64,000 nt of DNA. Source: Streptomyces lacrimifluminis. GTDB taxonomy: Bacteria; Actinomycetota; Actinomycetes; Streptomycetales; Streptomycetaceae. Position numbers and translations under genes: made by a program. The stretch is from contig NZ_BMMU01000029.1 in the NCBI RefSeq assembly GCF_014646095.1, forward strand, positions 33,914-97,913, given 5' to 3'. The notes under the pieces were generated by a model. The model did no database searches. It had not been told where the DNA came from and worked only from the letters and a program-made list of their open reading frames with translations. Numbering within the stretch: position 1 is the stretch's first letter; every line of letters begins with the position of its first letter. Of the stretch, positions 27,356 to 36,874 are shown one piece after another.

Positions 27356-28534
27356 CTACGTCACCTGAAGCTCCAGGATCCGGTCGTCCCCGCCCTCCGG
27401 GGACCCTCTCCCGTCCGTCTCGCTCGTCACCAGCCACAGCTTGTCGCCGCCCGCCGACACGACCGTACGGAGCCTGCCGTACTCGCCCTCCAGGAACGCC
27501 TGCGGGTCGGCCGCGGCCTCCGTGCCCTTCAGCGGGACGCGCCACAGGCGCTGGCCCCTGAGCCCGGCCATCCATATCGAGCCCTCGGCATGGGCGATGC
27601 CGCTGGGGGACGCCTCGTCCGTGCCCCACTGGGCGACCGGGTTGTGGAACGCGGCGTCGTCGCTGTCGCCCTCCGCCTCGGGCCAGCCGTAGTTGTCGCC
27701 CGGCTCGATCCGGTTCAGCTCGTCCCAGGTGTCCTGGCCGAACTCGGCGGCGAACAGACGCTGCTTCGTGTCCCAGGCGAGACCTTGCACATTGCGGTGA
27801 CCGTAGGAGTACACCGCGGAGTCGGGGAAGGGGTTGCCCGGCGCCGGTTCGCCCTCCGGGGTCATGCGCAGGATCTTGCCGCCCAGCGACGACCTGTCCT
27901 GCGACAGACCCGTCTCACCGCTCTCGCCCGTGCCCGCGTACAGCATCTTGTCGGGGCCGAAGGCGATCCGGCCCCCGTTGTGGACATAGCCCTTGGGGAT
28001 GCCCCTGAAGACCGTGTCCGGGGCGCCCAGCTGCTCGCCCGCCGGCTTCTCCTCCTCGTAGAGCATCCGGGCGATGCGGTTGTCCGACTCCGTCGTGAAG
28101 TACGCGTAGACCATGTGGTCCGACGCGAAGGAAGGAGACAGGGCGAGGCCCATCAGGCCGCCCTCACCGGCCGGGGAGACGCCCGGTACCTCGCCCAGGA
28201 CCGTCTTCCCGCCCGTCTCCGTGTCGACCCGCGTGATCGTGCCGTCGTCACGGGAGGAGACCAGCAGATCGCCGTCCGGCAGCGGGGCCAGGCCCCAGGG
28301 GGACTTCAGGCCCTCGGCGACCGTCCGCACCACCTTCACCGAGCCCTTGGCCGGCGGGGCCTCCTCGGTCGCCTGGGACGGGGGCGACGACTGCGGGCTC
28401 GTACGTCGGGGCGAGGCGGTGTCGGTGCCGCCCGAGCCGCCGACTCCTTGTCCCTCGCCGGAGGAGCAGCCGGCCGTGAGCAGGAGCGTGGCCGCGGCCA
28501 GTACGGCCGTCACAGCTCTACGTTGCACGATCAT
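27356..28534 (-). CDS. PQQ-dependent sugar dehydrogenase-type lipoprotein
   Basis: 392 residues. The lipoprotein signal ends in LTAGC (Cys about 23), followed by a Ser/Pro/Gly-rich linker to about residue 60, then a six-bladed glucose/sorbosone dehydrogenase propeller. Family marks are WGLAPLPDG, GPDKMLYAGTGE and GHRNVQGLAWD. It would be anchored outside the membrane and oxidise sugars with PQQ if cofactor is available; many homologs have unknown substrates. It lies 84 nt downstream of the aldo/keto reductase gene on the same strand, possibly co-transcribed. Confidence 0.9.
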   Translation of the reverse strand: MIVQRRAVTAVLAAATLLLTAGCSSGEGQGVGGSGGTDTASPRRTSPQSSPPSQATEEAPPAKGSVKVVRTVAEGLKSPWGLAPLPDGDLLVSSRDDGTITRVDTETGGKTVLGEVPGVSPAGEGGLMGLALSPSFASDHMVYAYFTTESDNRIARMLYEEEKPAGEQLGAPDTVFRGIPKGYVHNGGRIAFGPDKMLYAGTGESGETGLSQDRSSLGGKILRMTPEGEPAPGNPFPDSAVYSYGHRNVQGLAWDTKQRLFAAEFGQDTWDELNRIEPGDNYGWPEAEGDSDDAAFHNPVAQWGTDEASPSGIAHAEGSIWMAGLRGQRLWRVPLKGTEAAADPQAFLEGEYGRLRTVVSAGGDKLWLVTSETDGRGSPEGGDDRILELQVT

Positions 28535-28618
28535 GGGTCCCTTCGACGCGACGGGTTCTCCTTGTCATACACCGCTCGCGCCTCACGAGTTCCCGATCTC
28601 CGCAGTCTGATTCCGGCC

Positions 28619-29617
28619 TCAGTCCCACGACCCCTGCGCCCTGGGGAGTCCCGCCACCTCGGCAAGGTCCGCCGCCGACAGCCGCAACTGGGCCGCCCCC
28701 GCGTTCTGGGCCACCCACCGTTCCTGTTTCGCCCCGGGTACGGGCACCACGTGCCGCCCCTGCGCGAGTACCCACGCCAGCGCCACCTGGGCCGGGGTGA
28801 CGTCCGGACCGAGCCGTGCCGCCACGCGGCGCAGTCCCGCCACGATCGGCTGGTTCGCGGCCATCATGTCGGCCGTGAAGCGGGGGTGGCGGGCCCGGAT
28901 GTCCTCCGGCTCGAAGCCCCCGCCCGGAGTCAGCGTCCCGGTCAGGAAGCCGTTGCCCAGGGGCATCGCCGCCAGGAAGCCGATCCCGCGCGCCGCGCAC
29001 CACGGCAGCAGCGTCTCCAGGGCCTCCCGCGACCACACCGACAGCTCGGCCTGCACCGCGCTGACCGGAAACACCTGCTGCACCCGCTCCAGCTGGCGGA
29101 TCGTCGTGTCGTACAGCCGTGCTTCCGACCGGCGCCCCGTCCGCGCGCCCATCGCGGACAGCCCCAACGCCCTGACCTTTCCCGCCTGTACGAGTTCGGC
29201 CAGCGCGCCCCAGGTCTCCTCGAGGGGTACCTCCGGGTCCGCGCGGTGCAGATGGTAGAGGTCGATGACATCCGTCTGCAGGCGGCGCAGCGAGGCGTCG
29301 CACGCCCGTTTCACGTATCCCGGGCGGCCGTTGGCCACGATGTGCTGATCGCCCACCAGCAGACCGACCTTCGTCGACACGAAGGCGTCCCGGCGCCTTT
29401 CCCTCAACACCCGTCCCACCAGCAGTTCGTTGGTGAACGGGCCGTACATGTCGGCCGTGTCCAGAAGCGTCGAGCCCTCGTCCAGGGCCCGGTGCACGGC
29501 CCGCACCGACTCCTCGCCACGCCGCCGGGAGGCGCTGTACGCCCAGCTCATCGGCATGCACCCGAGGCCTATGGCCCCCACTTCGAGCGCCGCCGCGCCG
29601 ATCGTCCTGCGCTCCAC
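28619..29617 (-). CDS. Aldo/keto reductase
   Basis: 332 residues of (beta/alpha)8 NADPH-dependent reductase. The catalytic tetrad is visible: Asp and Tyr in DTADMYGP, Lys in VSTKVG, and His in YHLHRADP. The NADP site is near PVPGAKQ. I chose GTG 29617 (VERRTIGAAALEVG), with AGGAGAGAG upstream, because the barrel's first strand starts there; the next in-frame ATG would remove it. Substrate unknown. Divergent from the 2-hydroxyacid dehydrogenase gene. Confidence 0.87.
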   Translation of the reverse strand: MERRTIGAAALEVGAIGLGCMPMSWAYSASRRRGEESVRAVHRALDEGSTLLDTADMYGPFTNELLVGRVLRERRRDAFVSTKVGLLVGDQHIVANGRPGYVKRACDASLRRLQTDVIDLYHLHRADPEVPLEETWGALAELVQAGKVRALGLSAMGARTGRRSEARLYDTTIRQLERVQQVFPVSAVQAELSVWSREALETLLPWCAARGIGFLAAMPLGNGFLTGTLTPGGGFEPEDIRARHPRFTADMMAANQPIVAGLRRVAARLGPDVTPAQVALAWVLAQGRHVVPVPGAKQERWVAQNAGAAQLRLSAADLAEVAGLPRAQGSWD

Positions 29618-29692
29618 CTGGTCGCGAACCTCTCTCTCCTTGCCCCCAAACCTAACCTCTGTACGCACAGGGGTTCGCCTACGCTCGTGACC

Positions 29693-30643
29693 ATGACTGC
29701 TGACGTGTGGCTCCCCATCCCGCCGGAAGAGATCGAGGGCCTGCCCGAAGGGCCCGGCTACCTCTTCTGGAACGGGGATCACGACTACCCGGGGGACCCG
29801 GCCGACTGCGTGTTCTACGTCGTGCCGTACATGAAGCCCGTAGAGCTCTGTGTACGCCCTCTGCCGGAGATGACCCGCGTCCAGGTGCTGCAGACGCTGT
29901 CCGCGGGTGTCGACAACGTGCAGCCCGGGCTCGGGCATCTGCGCCCGGGCGTACAGCTGTGCAACGCGCGCGGTGTGCACGAGGCGAGCACCGGTGAGCT
30001 GACCCTCGCCCTGATCCTGGCCTCGCTGCGCGGCATCCCCGACTTCGTGCGGGCGCAGGACAGGGGGGAGTGGCGGGGCGGCTTCCGGCCGGCTCTCGCC
30101 GACAAGTCCGCCCTCATCGTCGGCTACGGGGCCATCGGCGCCGCCATCGAGGACCGGCTCGCGCCCTTCGAGCTCGCGCGGGTGGCGCGCGTCGCGCGCT
30201 CTGAGCGCACCACGGCGCGCGGACCGGTGCATCCGCTCACCGAACTGCCCGCCCTGCTGCCCGAAGCCGACATCGTGATCCTCGCCACTCCCCTCACCGA
30301 TCAGACAAGAGGGCTGGTGAACGCCGATTTCCTGGCGCGGATGAAGGACGGCGCACTGCTCGTGAACGTGGCCCGCGGGCCCGTCGTCGACACCAAGGCG
30401 CTGCTCGCCGAGCTGGAGTCCGGCCGCCTCACGGCAGCCCTCGACGTCACCGATCCGGAGCCGCTGCCTCCGGGGCACCCCTTGTGGCAGGCGCCCGGCG
30501 TGCTCATCAGCCCGCACGTCGGCGGCCCGACCACCGCGTTCCGGCCGCGCGCCGAGAGGCTGCTGGTGGACCAGTTGAGTCGTTTCATGAACCAGAAGCC
30601 GCTGCGGAACGTGATCCTTACGACGGGGGCGGTCGACGCGTAG
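29693..30643 (+). CDS. D-isomer-specific 2-hydroxyacid dehydrogenase
   Basis: 316 residues. NAD-binding glycine motif VGYGAIGAAI (about residue 143). Catalytic Arg in NARGVHEAS, Glu in DPEPLPPG and His in SPHVGG are present. It reduces or oxidises a 2-keto/2-hydroxy acid; the exact acid is unknown. TACGCT at 29680-29685, 7 nt before the ATG, marks a leaderless-type promoter. Confidence 0.9.
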   Translation: MTADVWLPIPPEEIEGLPEGPGYLFWNGDHDYPGDPADCVFYVVPYMKPVELCVRPLPEMTRVQVLQTLSAGVDNVQPGLGHLRPGVQLCNARGVHEASTGELTLALILASLRGIPDFVRAQDRGEWRGGFRPALADKSALIVGYGAIGAAIEDRLAPFELARVARVARSERTTARGPVHPLTELPALLPEADIVILATPLTDQTRGLVNADFLARMKDGALLVNVARGPVVDTKALLAELESGRLTAALDVTDPEPLPPGHPLWQAPGVLISPHVGGPTTAFRPRAERLLVDQLSRFMNQKPLRNVILTTGAVDA

Positions 30644-30841
30644 TCCGTTTCGGGCACCCTCCGCATTCCCCCGTATGCGGGGTGTGTCGCTGCCACCGCC
30701 GGCCGTCACGGAGAGTAGAGGAACTATGTCCCTGAGTGACGAGACTGGTGTATCGTCCCGACAGGGGCTGCGCCGCGAACCTTTCGGCGCCGGGGATGGA
30801 CATTGCAGACTGTGAGGGGGGCGACGGGCGATGCACGGCCT

Positions 30842-33800
30842 ATGGACGAACGATCCGACGCGGCGGGACCGCCGACGGCGACCCTGGCGCACGGCCACGC
30901 GCAGACGCGGCCACAGCAGCCATCATCAGCACCGCCGGCACAGCGCTCGCCGGAGGCACACGCACACCGCGCCCCCGGCACCCGCCGCGCACCCGCGCCA
31001 GCGGGACGCGCGGGACATGGTCGCGGTGCGGGCCCGGAGCGTCCGGTGAGTTCCCCCGGAGCGCTGCTGGCCCGCCGGCCGGCCCTCGGCGGCGGGACGA
31101 ACCTGGTCGCGCAGCTCGTACTGGCCCTGGTGTGCGCGGGATACGCCGTCGGTGCCGCGCTCGGCTGGGGCTCCCCCCGACTCGCCCTGATCATGGGCGA
31201 TTTCGGGCTGAGCGTCGCGGCGGGAGCCGCGGCCGTGTCCTGTTTCCTCTACGCCCGCCGCCGGATCCGCTTTCGGCCCGCCTGGCTGCTGTTCGCGCTG
31301 TCGTCGGCCATGGCCTGTCTGGGCAACTTCGTCTGGGGCTGGTACGAGGTGGTGCTCGGCCAGGACGTACCCAGCCCCAGCTACGCCGACCTGTTCTTCC
31401 TGTGCTTCGCCCCGCCCGCCATCGTGGGACTCCTGGTCCTCGCCAAGCGGCCGGTGACGAGGGCCGGCTGGGTCTGCATGGTCCTCGACGCCTGGCTGAT
31501 CGGCGGCTCGCTGCTCACCCTGTCCTGGAGCCTCGCCCTGGCGCAGGCGGCGAAGGCCGACGGGCCGAGCGTCGCGCACACCGCGTTGTCGCTGGCCTAT
31601 CCGCTGCTCGACATCGCCCTCGTCAGCATGGTGCTCGCGCTGCACTTCCGGCGCTCCACCGTGAACCGCTCCGCCGCGAACACCGCGATCGGCGCGCTCG
31701 CCCTGACCGTGGGCTGCGACGCCCTGTTCACCTCGCCCCTGATGCACAACAACTACCACTCGGGTCAGCTCCTCGACGCGGGCTGGTTCGCGGGCTCGCT
31801 GCTGCTGGCGTACGCACCCTGGGTGGGCTCCGGGCACAGCGGCCCGGGCGAGTCCGACGGGCAGACGCGTGTGGTGCACGAACACCGCCCCGGGCGGCAG
31901 CATCCCGTCAGGCCCGGGGGGCACCGGCCGGTGCCCAGGCAGGGCCGGGCGCCCGCCCCCGGACAGGGGCATCCGCCCGCACCCGGAGGCGAACACGGCC
32001 GGTATCCGGCCACCCGGCCCATCACCGGCTCCCTGGCCGCGCTCACGCCGTATCTGGCCGCCGCCGTGTGCACCCTGGGCGTCCTCTACAACGTGCTCAA
32101 CGGCCGCAGCCCCGACCGCGTCGTGCTCATCACCGCGGGCGGCGTCGTCCTCGCGCTGGTCGTGCGTCAGGGCATCATGCTCCTCGACAACATCACCCTC
32201 ACCCAGGAACTGGCCCAGAAGGAGAACCACTTCCGCTCCCTGGTGCAGGGCTCCAGCGACGTCATCATGATCGCCGCTCCGAACGGAATGCTGCGCTACG
32301 TCAGCCCGGCCGCCGCCGGGGTCTACGGGCGGCCAGCGGAGGACCTCGTAGGCACCGAACTGGCCCACCTCATCCACCCGGAGGACCTGGGCTGCGTGGT
32401 GCACGAAGTGCGCCGCTTCCTCGCCGCCAGCCCCGACGAGGAACCCACCACCCGCATCGAGTGCCGCTTCAAGGCCGGCTCTGGGGGCACCTCCCGCTCC
32501 GGGGGCACCTCCCGGCCGGAGGCTGGGGGAGAAGCCGAGAGCGGGGGAGGCTGGCTGAACGTCGAGTCGACCGTCAACCGGCACCACGGCGGCCTCATCT
32601 TCAACAGCCGGGACGTCACCGAACGGGTGCGGCTCCAGGCCCAGCTGCAGCACAACGCCGAACACGACCCGCTCACCGACCTGCCCAACCGCGCCCTGTT
32701 CACCCAGCGCGTGCAGCAGGCCCTGTCCGGCCGCCGCTCCACCGACCGCGGGACGGCCGTCCTCTTCATCGACCTCGACGGCTTCAAGGCCGTCAACGAC
32801 ACGATCGGACACCAGGCCGGGGACGAACTGCTCGTCCAGGCCGCCCGCAGGCTCCAGGACTCGGTCCGCTACGGGGACACCGCCTCCCGCCTCGGCGGTG
32901 ACGAGTTCGCCGCCCTGATCGTCGGCGACGGCACCAAGGACCGTGCCGCGCGTGAACGCCACATAGGGGAACTGGCCGACAGGCTGCGGCTCACCCTCTC
33001 GCAGCCCTACGACATCGACGGCAACGATGTGCGGGTCAACGCCTCCATCGGCGTCGCCTTCGCCGAGCCCGGCCTCGGCGCGGGCGAGCTGCTGCGCAAC
33101 GCCGACCTGGCGATGTACCGCGCCAAGGCCTCCGGCAAGGGCCGCGTCGAGCTCTACGCCCCCCAGATGCAGCAGGACGTCGTACGGAAGGCGGAGCTGG
33201 CCACGCGTCTGCGTGCCGCCCTGCACGACGGCGAGTTCGCGCTGCTGCACCAGCCCGTGGTGGAGCTGGAAACCGGCCGGATCACCTCGGTCTCCGCCCA
33301 GGCGCGCTGGCGCTCCTCCCAGGGAGTGCTCTTCACGCCCGCCGAGTTCCTGCGCGTCACCGAGGACAGTGGCAGGACCGCCGAGCTGGACCGCTGGATG
33401 CTGGAGGAGGCCGTCGAACAGGCCGCCGAACGCGCCGCGACCGGGCTCGCCGTACCCGTCGCCGTCCGGATGAGCGCCCGGCGGCTGCTCGACCGCTCCC
33501 TGCCCCTCGGCTCGGTCGAGAGCCTGCTGACCCGCCACGGGCTCCCCACCGGCGCCCTGGAGATCGAACTGGCGGACACCGACCCCCGGGTCTCCCTGGA
33601 CGAGCTGGAGCGCCGCCTGAACGCCTTCAGGTGCCTGGGCGTACGGATCGCGCTGGACGGCTTCGGCAGCGGCTACGCGCCGATCACGGCACTGCGCCGG
33701 CTCCCCGTCGACGTACTGAAACTCGACCGTGGTCTGGTCGAGGGCGTCGTCGAGAACCCGCGGCTGCACAAGATCACCAGTGGGCTGCTCAGAATCGCCA

Positions 33801-34093
33801 CCGACCTCGGGCTCCCGTCCGTGGCCGACGGTGTGGACCTGCCGGAGCAGGTGGTCGCCCTGCGCGCGATGGGCTGCACGCACGGGCAGGGCATGGCCTT
33901 CTCCGGGCCGCTGGACGAGTACCGGCTGCGCCGGGCCCTGTCCACCGGCCGCTATCCGGTGCCGAACGGGCCGGCCGAACCCGCGTTCGCGGGCGGCGGT
34001 TCCGGGGTGTACACAAGTACAGGTGTGCCCGCTGTTTTCGGAGGCGGAACCGCCCTCCGCTCACATAATGAGACTCCCGTCCCACCCACTTGA
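30842..34093 (+). CDS. cdgE: Membrane PAS-GGDEF-EAL protein, diguanylate cyclase with degenerate EAL
   Basis: About 1083 residues: a disordered N-tail, a block of eight or so membrane helices with a Pro/Gly/His-rich insert (about 340-395), PAS (about 470-600), GGDEF and EAL domains. GGDEF is intact at 685-689 with an RYGD inhibitory site five residues before it. The EAL motif reads SAQ (V-SAQ-ARW, about 817) and DDFG reads DGFG, so phosphodiesterase activity should be lost. A low-complexity repeat-derived insert lies in PAS at 32478-32550. Position just before ilvB matches, from memory, S. coelicolor CdgE (SCO5511). Start uncertain: ATG 30842, GTG 30812 or TTG 30803. Confidence 0.85.
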   Translation: MDERSDAAGPPTATLAHGHAQTRPQQPSSAPPAQRSPEAHAHRAPGTRRAPAPAGRAGHGRGAGPERPVSSPGALLARRPALGGGTNLVAQLVLALVCAGYAVGAALGWGSPRLALIMGDFGLSVAAGAAAVSCFLYARRRIRFRPAWLLFALSSAMACLGNFVWGWYEVVLGQDVPSPSYADLFFLCFAPPAIVGLLVLAKRPVTRAGWVCMVLDAWLIGGSLLTLSWSLALAQAAKADGPSVAHTALSLAYPLLDIALVSMVLALHFRRSTVNRSAANTAIGALALTVGCDALFTSPLMHNNYHSGQLLDAGWFAGSLLLAYAPWVGSGHSGPGESDGQTRVVHEHRPGRQHPVRPGGHRPVPRQGRAPAPGQGHPPAPGGEHGRYPATRPITGSLAALTPYLAAAVCTLGVLYNVLNGRSPDRVVLITAGGVVLALVVRQGIMLLDNITLTQELAQKENHFRSLVQGSSDVIMIAAPNGMLRYVSPAAAGVYGRPAEDLVGTELAHLIHPEDLGCVVHEVRRFLAASPDEEPTTRIECRFKAGSGGTSRSGGTSRPEAGGEAESGGGWLNVESTVNRHHGGLIFNSRDVTERVRLQAQLQHNAEHDPLTDLPNRALFTQRVQQALSGRRSTDRGTAVLFIDLDGFKAVNDTIGHQAGDELLVQAARRLQDSVRYGDTASRLGGDEFAALIVGDGTKDRAARERHIGELADRLRLTLSQPYDIDGNDVRVNASIGVAFAEPGLGAGELLRNADLAMYRAKASGKGRVELYAPQMQQDVVRKAELATRLRAALHDGEFALLHQPVVELETGRITSVSAQARWRSSQGVLFTPAEFLRVTEDSGRTAELDRWMLEEAVEQAAERAATGLAVPVAVRMSARRLLDRSLPLGSVESLLTRHGLPTGALEIELADTDPRVSLDELERRLNAFRCLGVRIALDGFGSGYAPITALRRLPVDVLKLDRGLVEGVVENPRLHKITSGLLRIATDLGLPSVADGVDLPEQVVALRAMGCTHGQGMAFSGPLDEYRLRRALSTGRYPVPNGPAEPAFAGGGSGVYTSTGVPAVFGGGTALRSHNETPVPPT
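34064..34069 (+). promoter_or_regulatory. Candidate -10 box of the ilv operon
   Basis: CATAAT lies inside the 3' end of the upstream gene, about 58 nt before the leader-peptide start. No good -35 at the usual distance. A TTGACA at 34090-34095 has no partner -10. Confidence 0.35.
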
Positions 34094-34126
34094 CAGTCGG
34101 TGCGTGCCGGGGGGAGGGTCGACCCC

Positions 34127-34168
34127 ATGCGCACCCGAATTCTCGTACTTGGAAAGCGCGTCGGCTGA
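34127..34168 (+). CDS. ilvB leader peptide (attenuation)
   Basis: A 13-codon ORF encodes MRTRILVLGKRVG. The Ile-Leu-Val-Leu run is read by ribosomes to sense charged branched-chain tRNAs; the Ile and one Leu codon (ATT, CTT) are rare in this genome. The ribosome site is GGGGAGGG at 34111-34118. A terminator and then ilvB follow. Attenuation of ilvB in Streptomyces has been described before for this type of leader. Confidence 0.9.
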   Translation: MRTRILVLGKRVG

Positions 34169-34223
34169 CGCTGGTGAAGTTTCGGACGGACCCGGAACTC
34201 CCAGCGACCGCACCCGGCGCGCT

Positions 34224-34257
34224 CCCCTCGCTTGCCTCACGGCACGAGGGGTTTTTT
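34224..34257 (+). terminator. Attenuator terminator before ilvB
   Basis: Outer stem CCCCTCG (34224-34230) with CGAGGGG (34245-34251), inner TGCC/GGCA with a 2-nt bulge, followed by six T (34252-34257). It lies 56 nt past the leader-peptide stop and 90 nt before ilvB, the expected geometry for ribosome-mediated attenuation. Confidence 0.9.
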
Positions 34258-34347
34258 GTTGCACCGGCACCGGCCGAACAGCGACGCAACCGCAACGCAC
34301 ACCGCACAAACCTCGCAAAAACCCTCAGCATCGAGAAGAGAATGCCG

Positions 34348-36195
34348 ATGACCGAGCAGGCCACCGGGGCCCATCACCCGCAGCCGCGGCCCCGTTCCGG
34401 AGGACAGCAGTCCGCCCCCGAGCATGTGACGGGTGCGAAGTCCCTCATCCGCTCGCTTGAGGAGGTCGGGGCCGAGACGGTATTCGGCATTCCGGGGGGC
34501 ACGATCCTGCCGGCGTACGACCCGATGATGGACTCCACGCGGGTGCGCCACGTGCTGGTCCGCCACGAGCAGGGCGCCGGCCACGCGGCGACCGGCTACG
34601 CGCAGGCCACCGGCAAGGTCGGCGTCTGCATGGCGACCAGCGGCCCCGGTGCCACCAACCTGGTCACCCCGATCGCCGACGCGCACATGGACTCGGTGCC
34701 GCTCGTGGCGATCACCGGGCAGGTCGTGTCCAAGGCGATCGGTACGGACGCCTTCCAGGAGGCGGACATCGTCGGCATCACCATGCCGATCACCAAGCAC
34801 AGCTTCCTGGTCACCAAGGCGGAGGACATCCCCCGGGCGATCGCGGAGGCCTTCCACATCGCCTCCACCGGCCGCCCCGGCCCGGTCCTGGTCGACATCC
34901 CCAAGGACATCCTCCAGGCCCAGACCGTCTTCCAGTGGCCGCCGGTCACCGACCTGCCCGGCTACCGCCCGGTGACCAAGCCGCACGCCAAGCAGATCCG
35001 CGAGGCCGCGAAGCTGATCACCGCCGCCAAGCGGCCGGTCCTCTACGTCGGCGGCGGCGTCCTCAAGGCCAGGGCCACCGCCGAGCTGAAGGTCCTCGCG
35101 GAGCTCACCGGAGCGCCCGTCACCACCACCCTGATGGCGCTCGGCGCATTCCCCGACAGCCACCCGCTGCACGTGGGAATGCCGGGCATGCACGGTGCGG
35201 TCACCGCCGTCACCGCGCTGCAGAAGGCCGACCTGATCGTCGCCCTCGGAGCCCGCTTCGACGACCGCGTCACCGGCAAGCTGTCCAGCTTCGCCCCGCA
35301 CGCCAAGATCGTCCACGCCGACATCGACCCGGCGGAGATCGGCAAGAACCGAGCCGCCGACGTCCCGATCGTCGGGGACGCCCGCGAGGTCATCGCGGAC
35401 CTGGTGCAGGCGGTGCAGAAGGAGCACAGCGACGGGCACACCGGCGACTACACCGCCTGGTGGAAGGACCTCAACCGCTGGCGCGAGACCTACCCCCTGG
35501 GTTACGAACAGCCGGACAACGGCTCGCTCTCGCCCCAGCAGGTCATCGAGCGCATCGGACAGCTCGCCCCCGAGGGCACGATCTTCACGGCGGGAGTCGG
35601 CCAGCACCAGATGTGGGCCGCGCACTACATCCAGTACGAGAAGCCCGCGACCTGGCTGAACTCCGGCGGCGCCGGAACGATGGGGTACGCGGTCCCGGCC
35701 GCGATGGGAGCCAAGGCCGGCGCCCCCGAGCGTACGGTCTGGGCCATCGACGGTGACGGCTGCTTCCAGATGACCAACCAGGAACTCACCACCTGCGCGC
35801 TCAACAACATCCCGATCAAGGTCGCCATCATCAACAACGGCGCCCTCGGGATGGTCCGCCAGTGGCAGACCCTGTTCTACAACCAGCGCTACTCCAACAC
35901 CGTGCTGCACTCCGGGCCCGACGACGTCAATCCGGCGGCCAGGGGCACGCGCGTCCCCGACTTCGTGAAGCTGTCCGAGGCGATGGGCTGCTACGCGATC
36001 CGCTGCGAGTCCCCGGACGACCTGGACAAGGTCATCGAGGAGGCGAACTCGGTCAACGACCGCCCCGTCGTGATCGACTTCATCGTCCACGAGGACGCCA
36101 TGGTGTGGCCGATGGTCGCCGCCGGTACCTCCAACGACGAGATCATGGCAGCCCGGGACGTCCGCCCCGACTTCGGCGACAACGAAGACGACTGA
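34348..36195 (+). CDS. ilvB: Acetolactate synthase large subunit
   Basis: 615 residues. TPP enzyme that makes 2-acetolactate or 2-aceto-2-hydroxybutyrate in valine/leucine/isoleucine synthesis. Catalytic Glu in VRHEQGAGHAATGYA, TPP-diphosphate motif from GDGCFQM to IINN. A roughly 30-residue Pro/His-rich N-tail is typical of Streptomyces. GAGAAGAG at 34333-34340 is well spaced for ATG 34348; ATG 34342 is too close. First gene of ilvB-ilvN-ilvC, controlled by the upstream attenuator. Confidence 0.96.
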   Translation: MTEQATGAHHPQPRPRSGGQQSAPEHVTGAKSLIRSLEEVGAETVFGIPGGTILPAYDPMMDSTRVRHVLVRHEQGAGHAATGYAQATGKVGVCMATSGPGATNLVTPIADAHMDSVPLVAITGQVVSKAIGTDAFQEADIVGITMPITKHSFLVTKAEDIPRAIAEAFHIASTGRPGPVLVDIPKDILQAQTVFQWPPVTDLPGYRPVTKPHAKQIREAAKLITAAKRPVLYVGGGVLKARATAELKVLAELTGAPVTTTLMALGAFPDSHPLHVGMPGMHGAVTAVTALQKADLIVALGARFDDRVTGKLSSFAPHAKIVHADIDPAEIGKNRAADVPIVGDAREVIADLVQAVQKEHSDGHTGDYTAWWKDLNRWRETYPLGYEQPDNGSLSPQQVIERIGQLAPEGTIFTAGVGQHQMWAAHYIQYEKPATWLNSGGAGTMGYAVPAAMGAKAGAPERTVWAIDGDGCFQMTNQELTTCALNNIPIKVAIINNGALGMVRQWQTLFYNQRYSNTVLHSGPDDVNPAARGTRVPDFVKLSEAMGCYAIRCESPDDLDKVIEEANSVNDRPVVIDFIVHEDAMVWPMVAAGTSNDEIMAARDVRPDFGDNEDD

Positions 36196-36215
36196 GCGAG
36201 AGAGACTCCAGAGAC

Positions 36216-36743
36216 ATGTCCAAGCACACCCTCTCCGTCCTCGTCGAGAACAAGCCAGGTGTCCTCGCCCGGATCACCGCCCTGTTCTCCCGGCGCGGCT
36301 TCAACATCGACTCGCTCGCCGTCGGTGTCACCGAGCACCCCGAGATCTCCCGCATCACCATCGTGGTCAACGTGATCGAGGCGCTCCCTCTCGAACAGGT
36401 CACCAAGCAGCTCAACAAGCTCGTCAACGTGCTGAAGATCGTCGAACTGGAATCCGGTTCGGCCGTTCAGCGTGAACTCGTTCTGGTGAAGGTGCGCGCG
36501 GACAACGAGACGCGCTCCCAGATCGTCGAGATCGTCCAGCTCTTCCGCGCCAAGACGGTCGACGTCTCGCCGGAGGCCGTCACCATCGAGGCCACCGGCA
36601 GCAGCGACAAGCTGTCCGCCATGCTCAAGATGCTGGAGCCGTACGGCATCAAGGAGCTGGTGCAGTCCGGCACCATCGCGATCGGCCGCGGCGCGCGCTC
36701 GATCACGGACCGGTCGCTGCGGGCCCTCGACCGGTCGGCCTGA
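36216..36743 (+). CDS. ilvN: Acetolactate synthase small (regulatory) subunit
   Basis: 175 residues: an N-terminal ACT domain (TLSVLVENKPGVLARI) and the C-terminal ALS_ss domain. It activates IlvB and confers valine feedback inhibition. 20 nt after ilvB, with a weak CCAGAGAC ribosome site. Also called ilvH in some genomes. Confidence 0.96.
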   Translation: MSKHTLSVLVENKPGVLARITALFSRRGFNIDSLAVGVTEHPEISRITIVVNVIEALPLEQVTKQLNKLVNVLKIVELESGSAVQRELVLVKVRADNETRSQIVEIVQLFRAKTVDVSPEAVTIEATGSSDKLSAMLKMLEPYGIKELVQSGTIAIGRGARSITDRSLRALDRSA

Positions 36744-36874
36744 CCAGCGTCAAGGGCGGCGGATTCGGGCGGTCGGGTGATACCGGCCGCCCGTATACCG
36801 AGACCCCCGAACCTCACTTCCGCCCGCCGTCATACGGTGGGACGCAACATCTGCACCCAAGGAGAGAACCCAAA

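Noticed and set aside
34090..34095. TTGACA as a -35 box for the ilv operon
   Set aside because: No -10 hexamer at the matching distance; the ribosome site of the leader peptide lies there instead.
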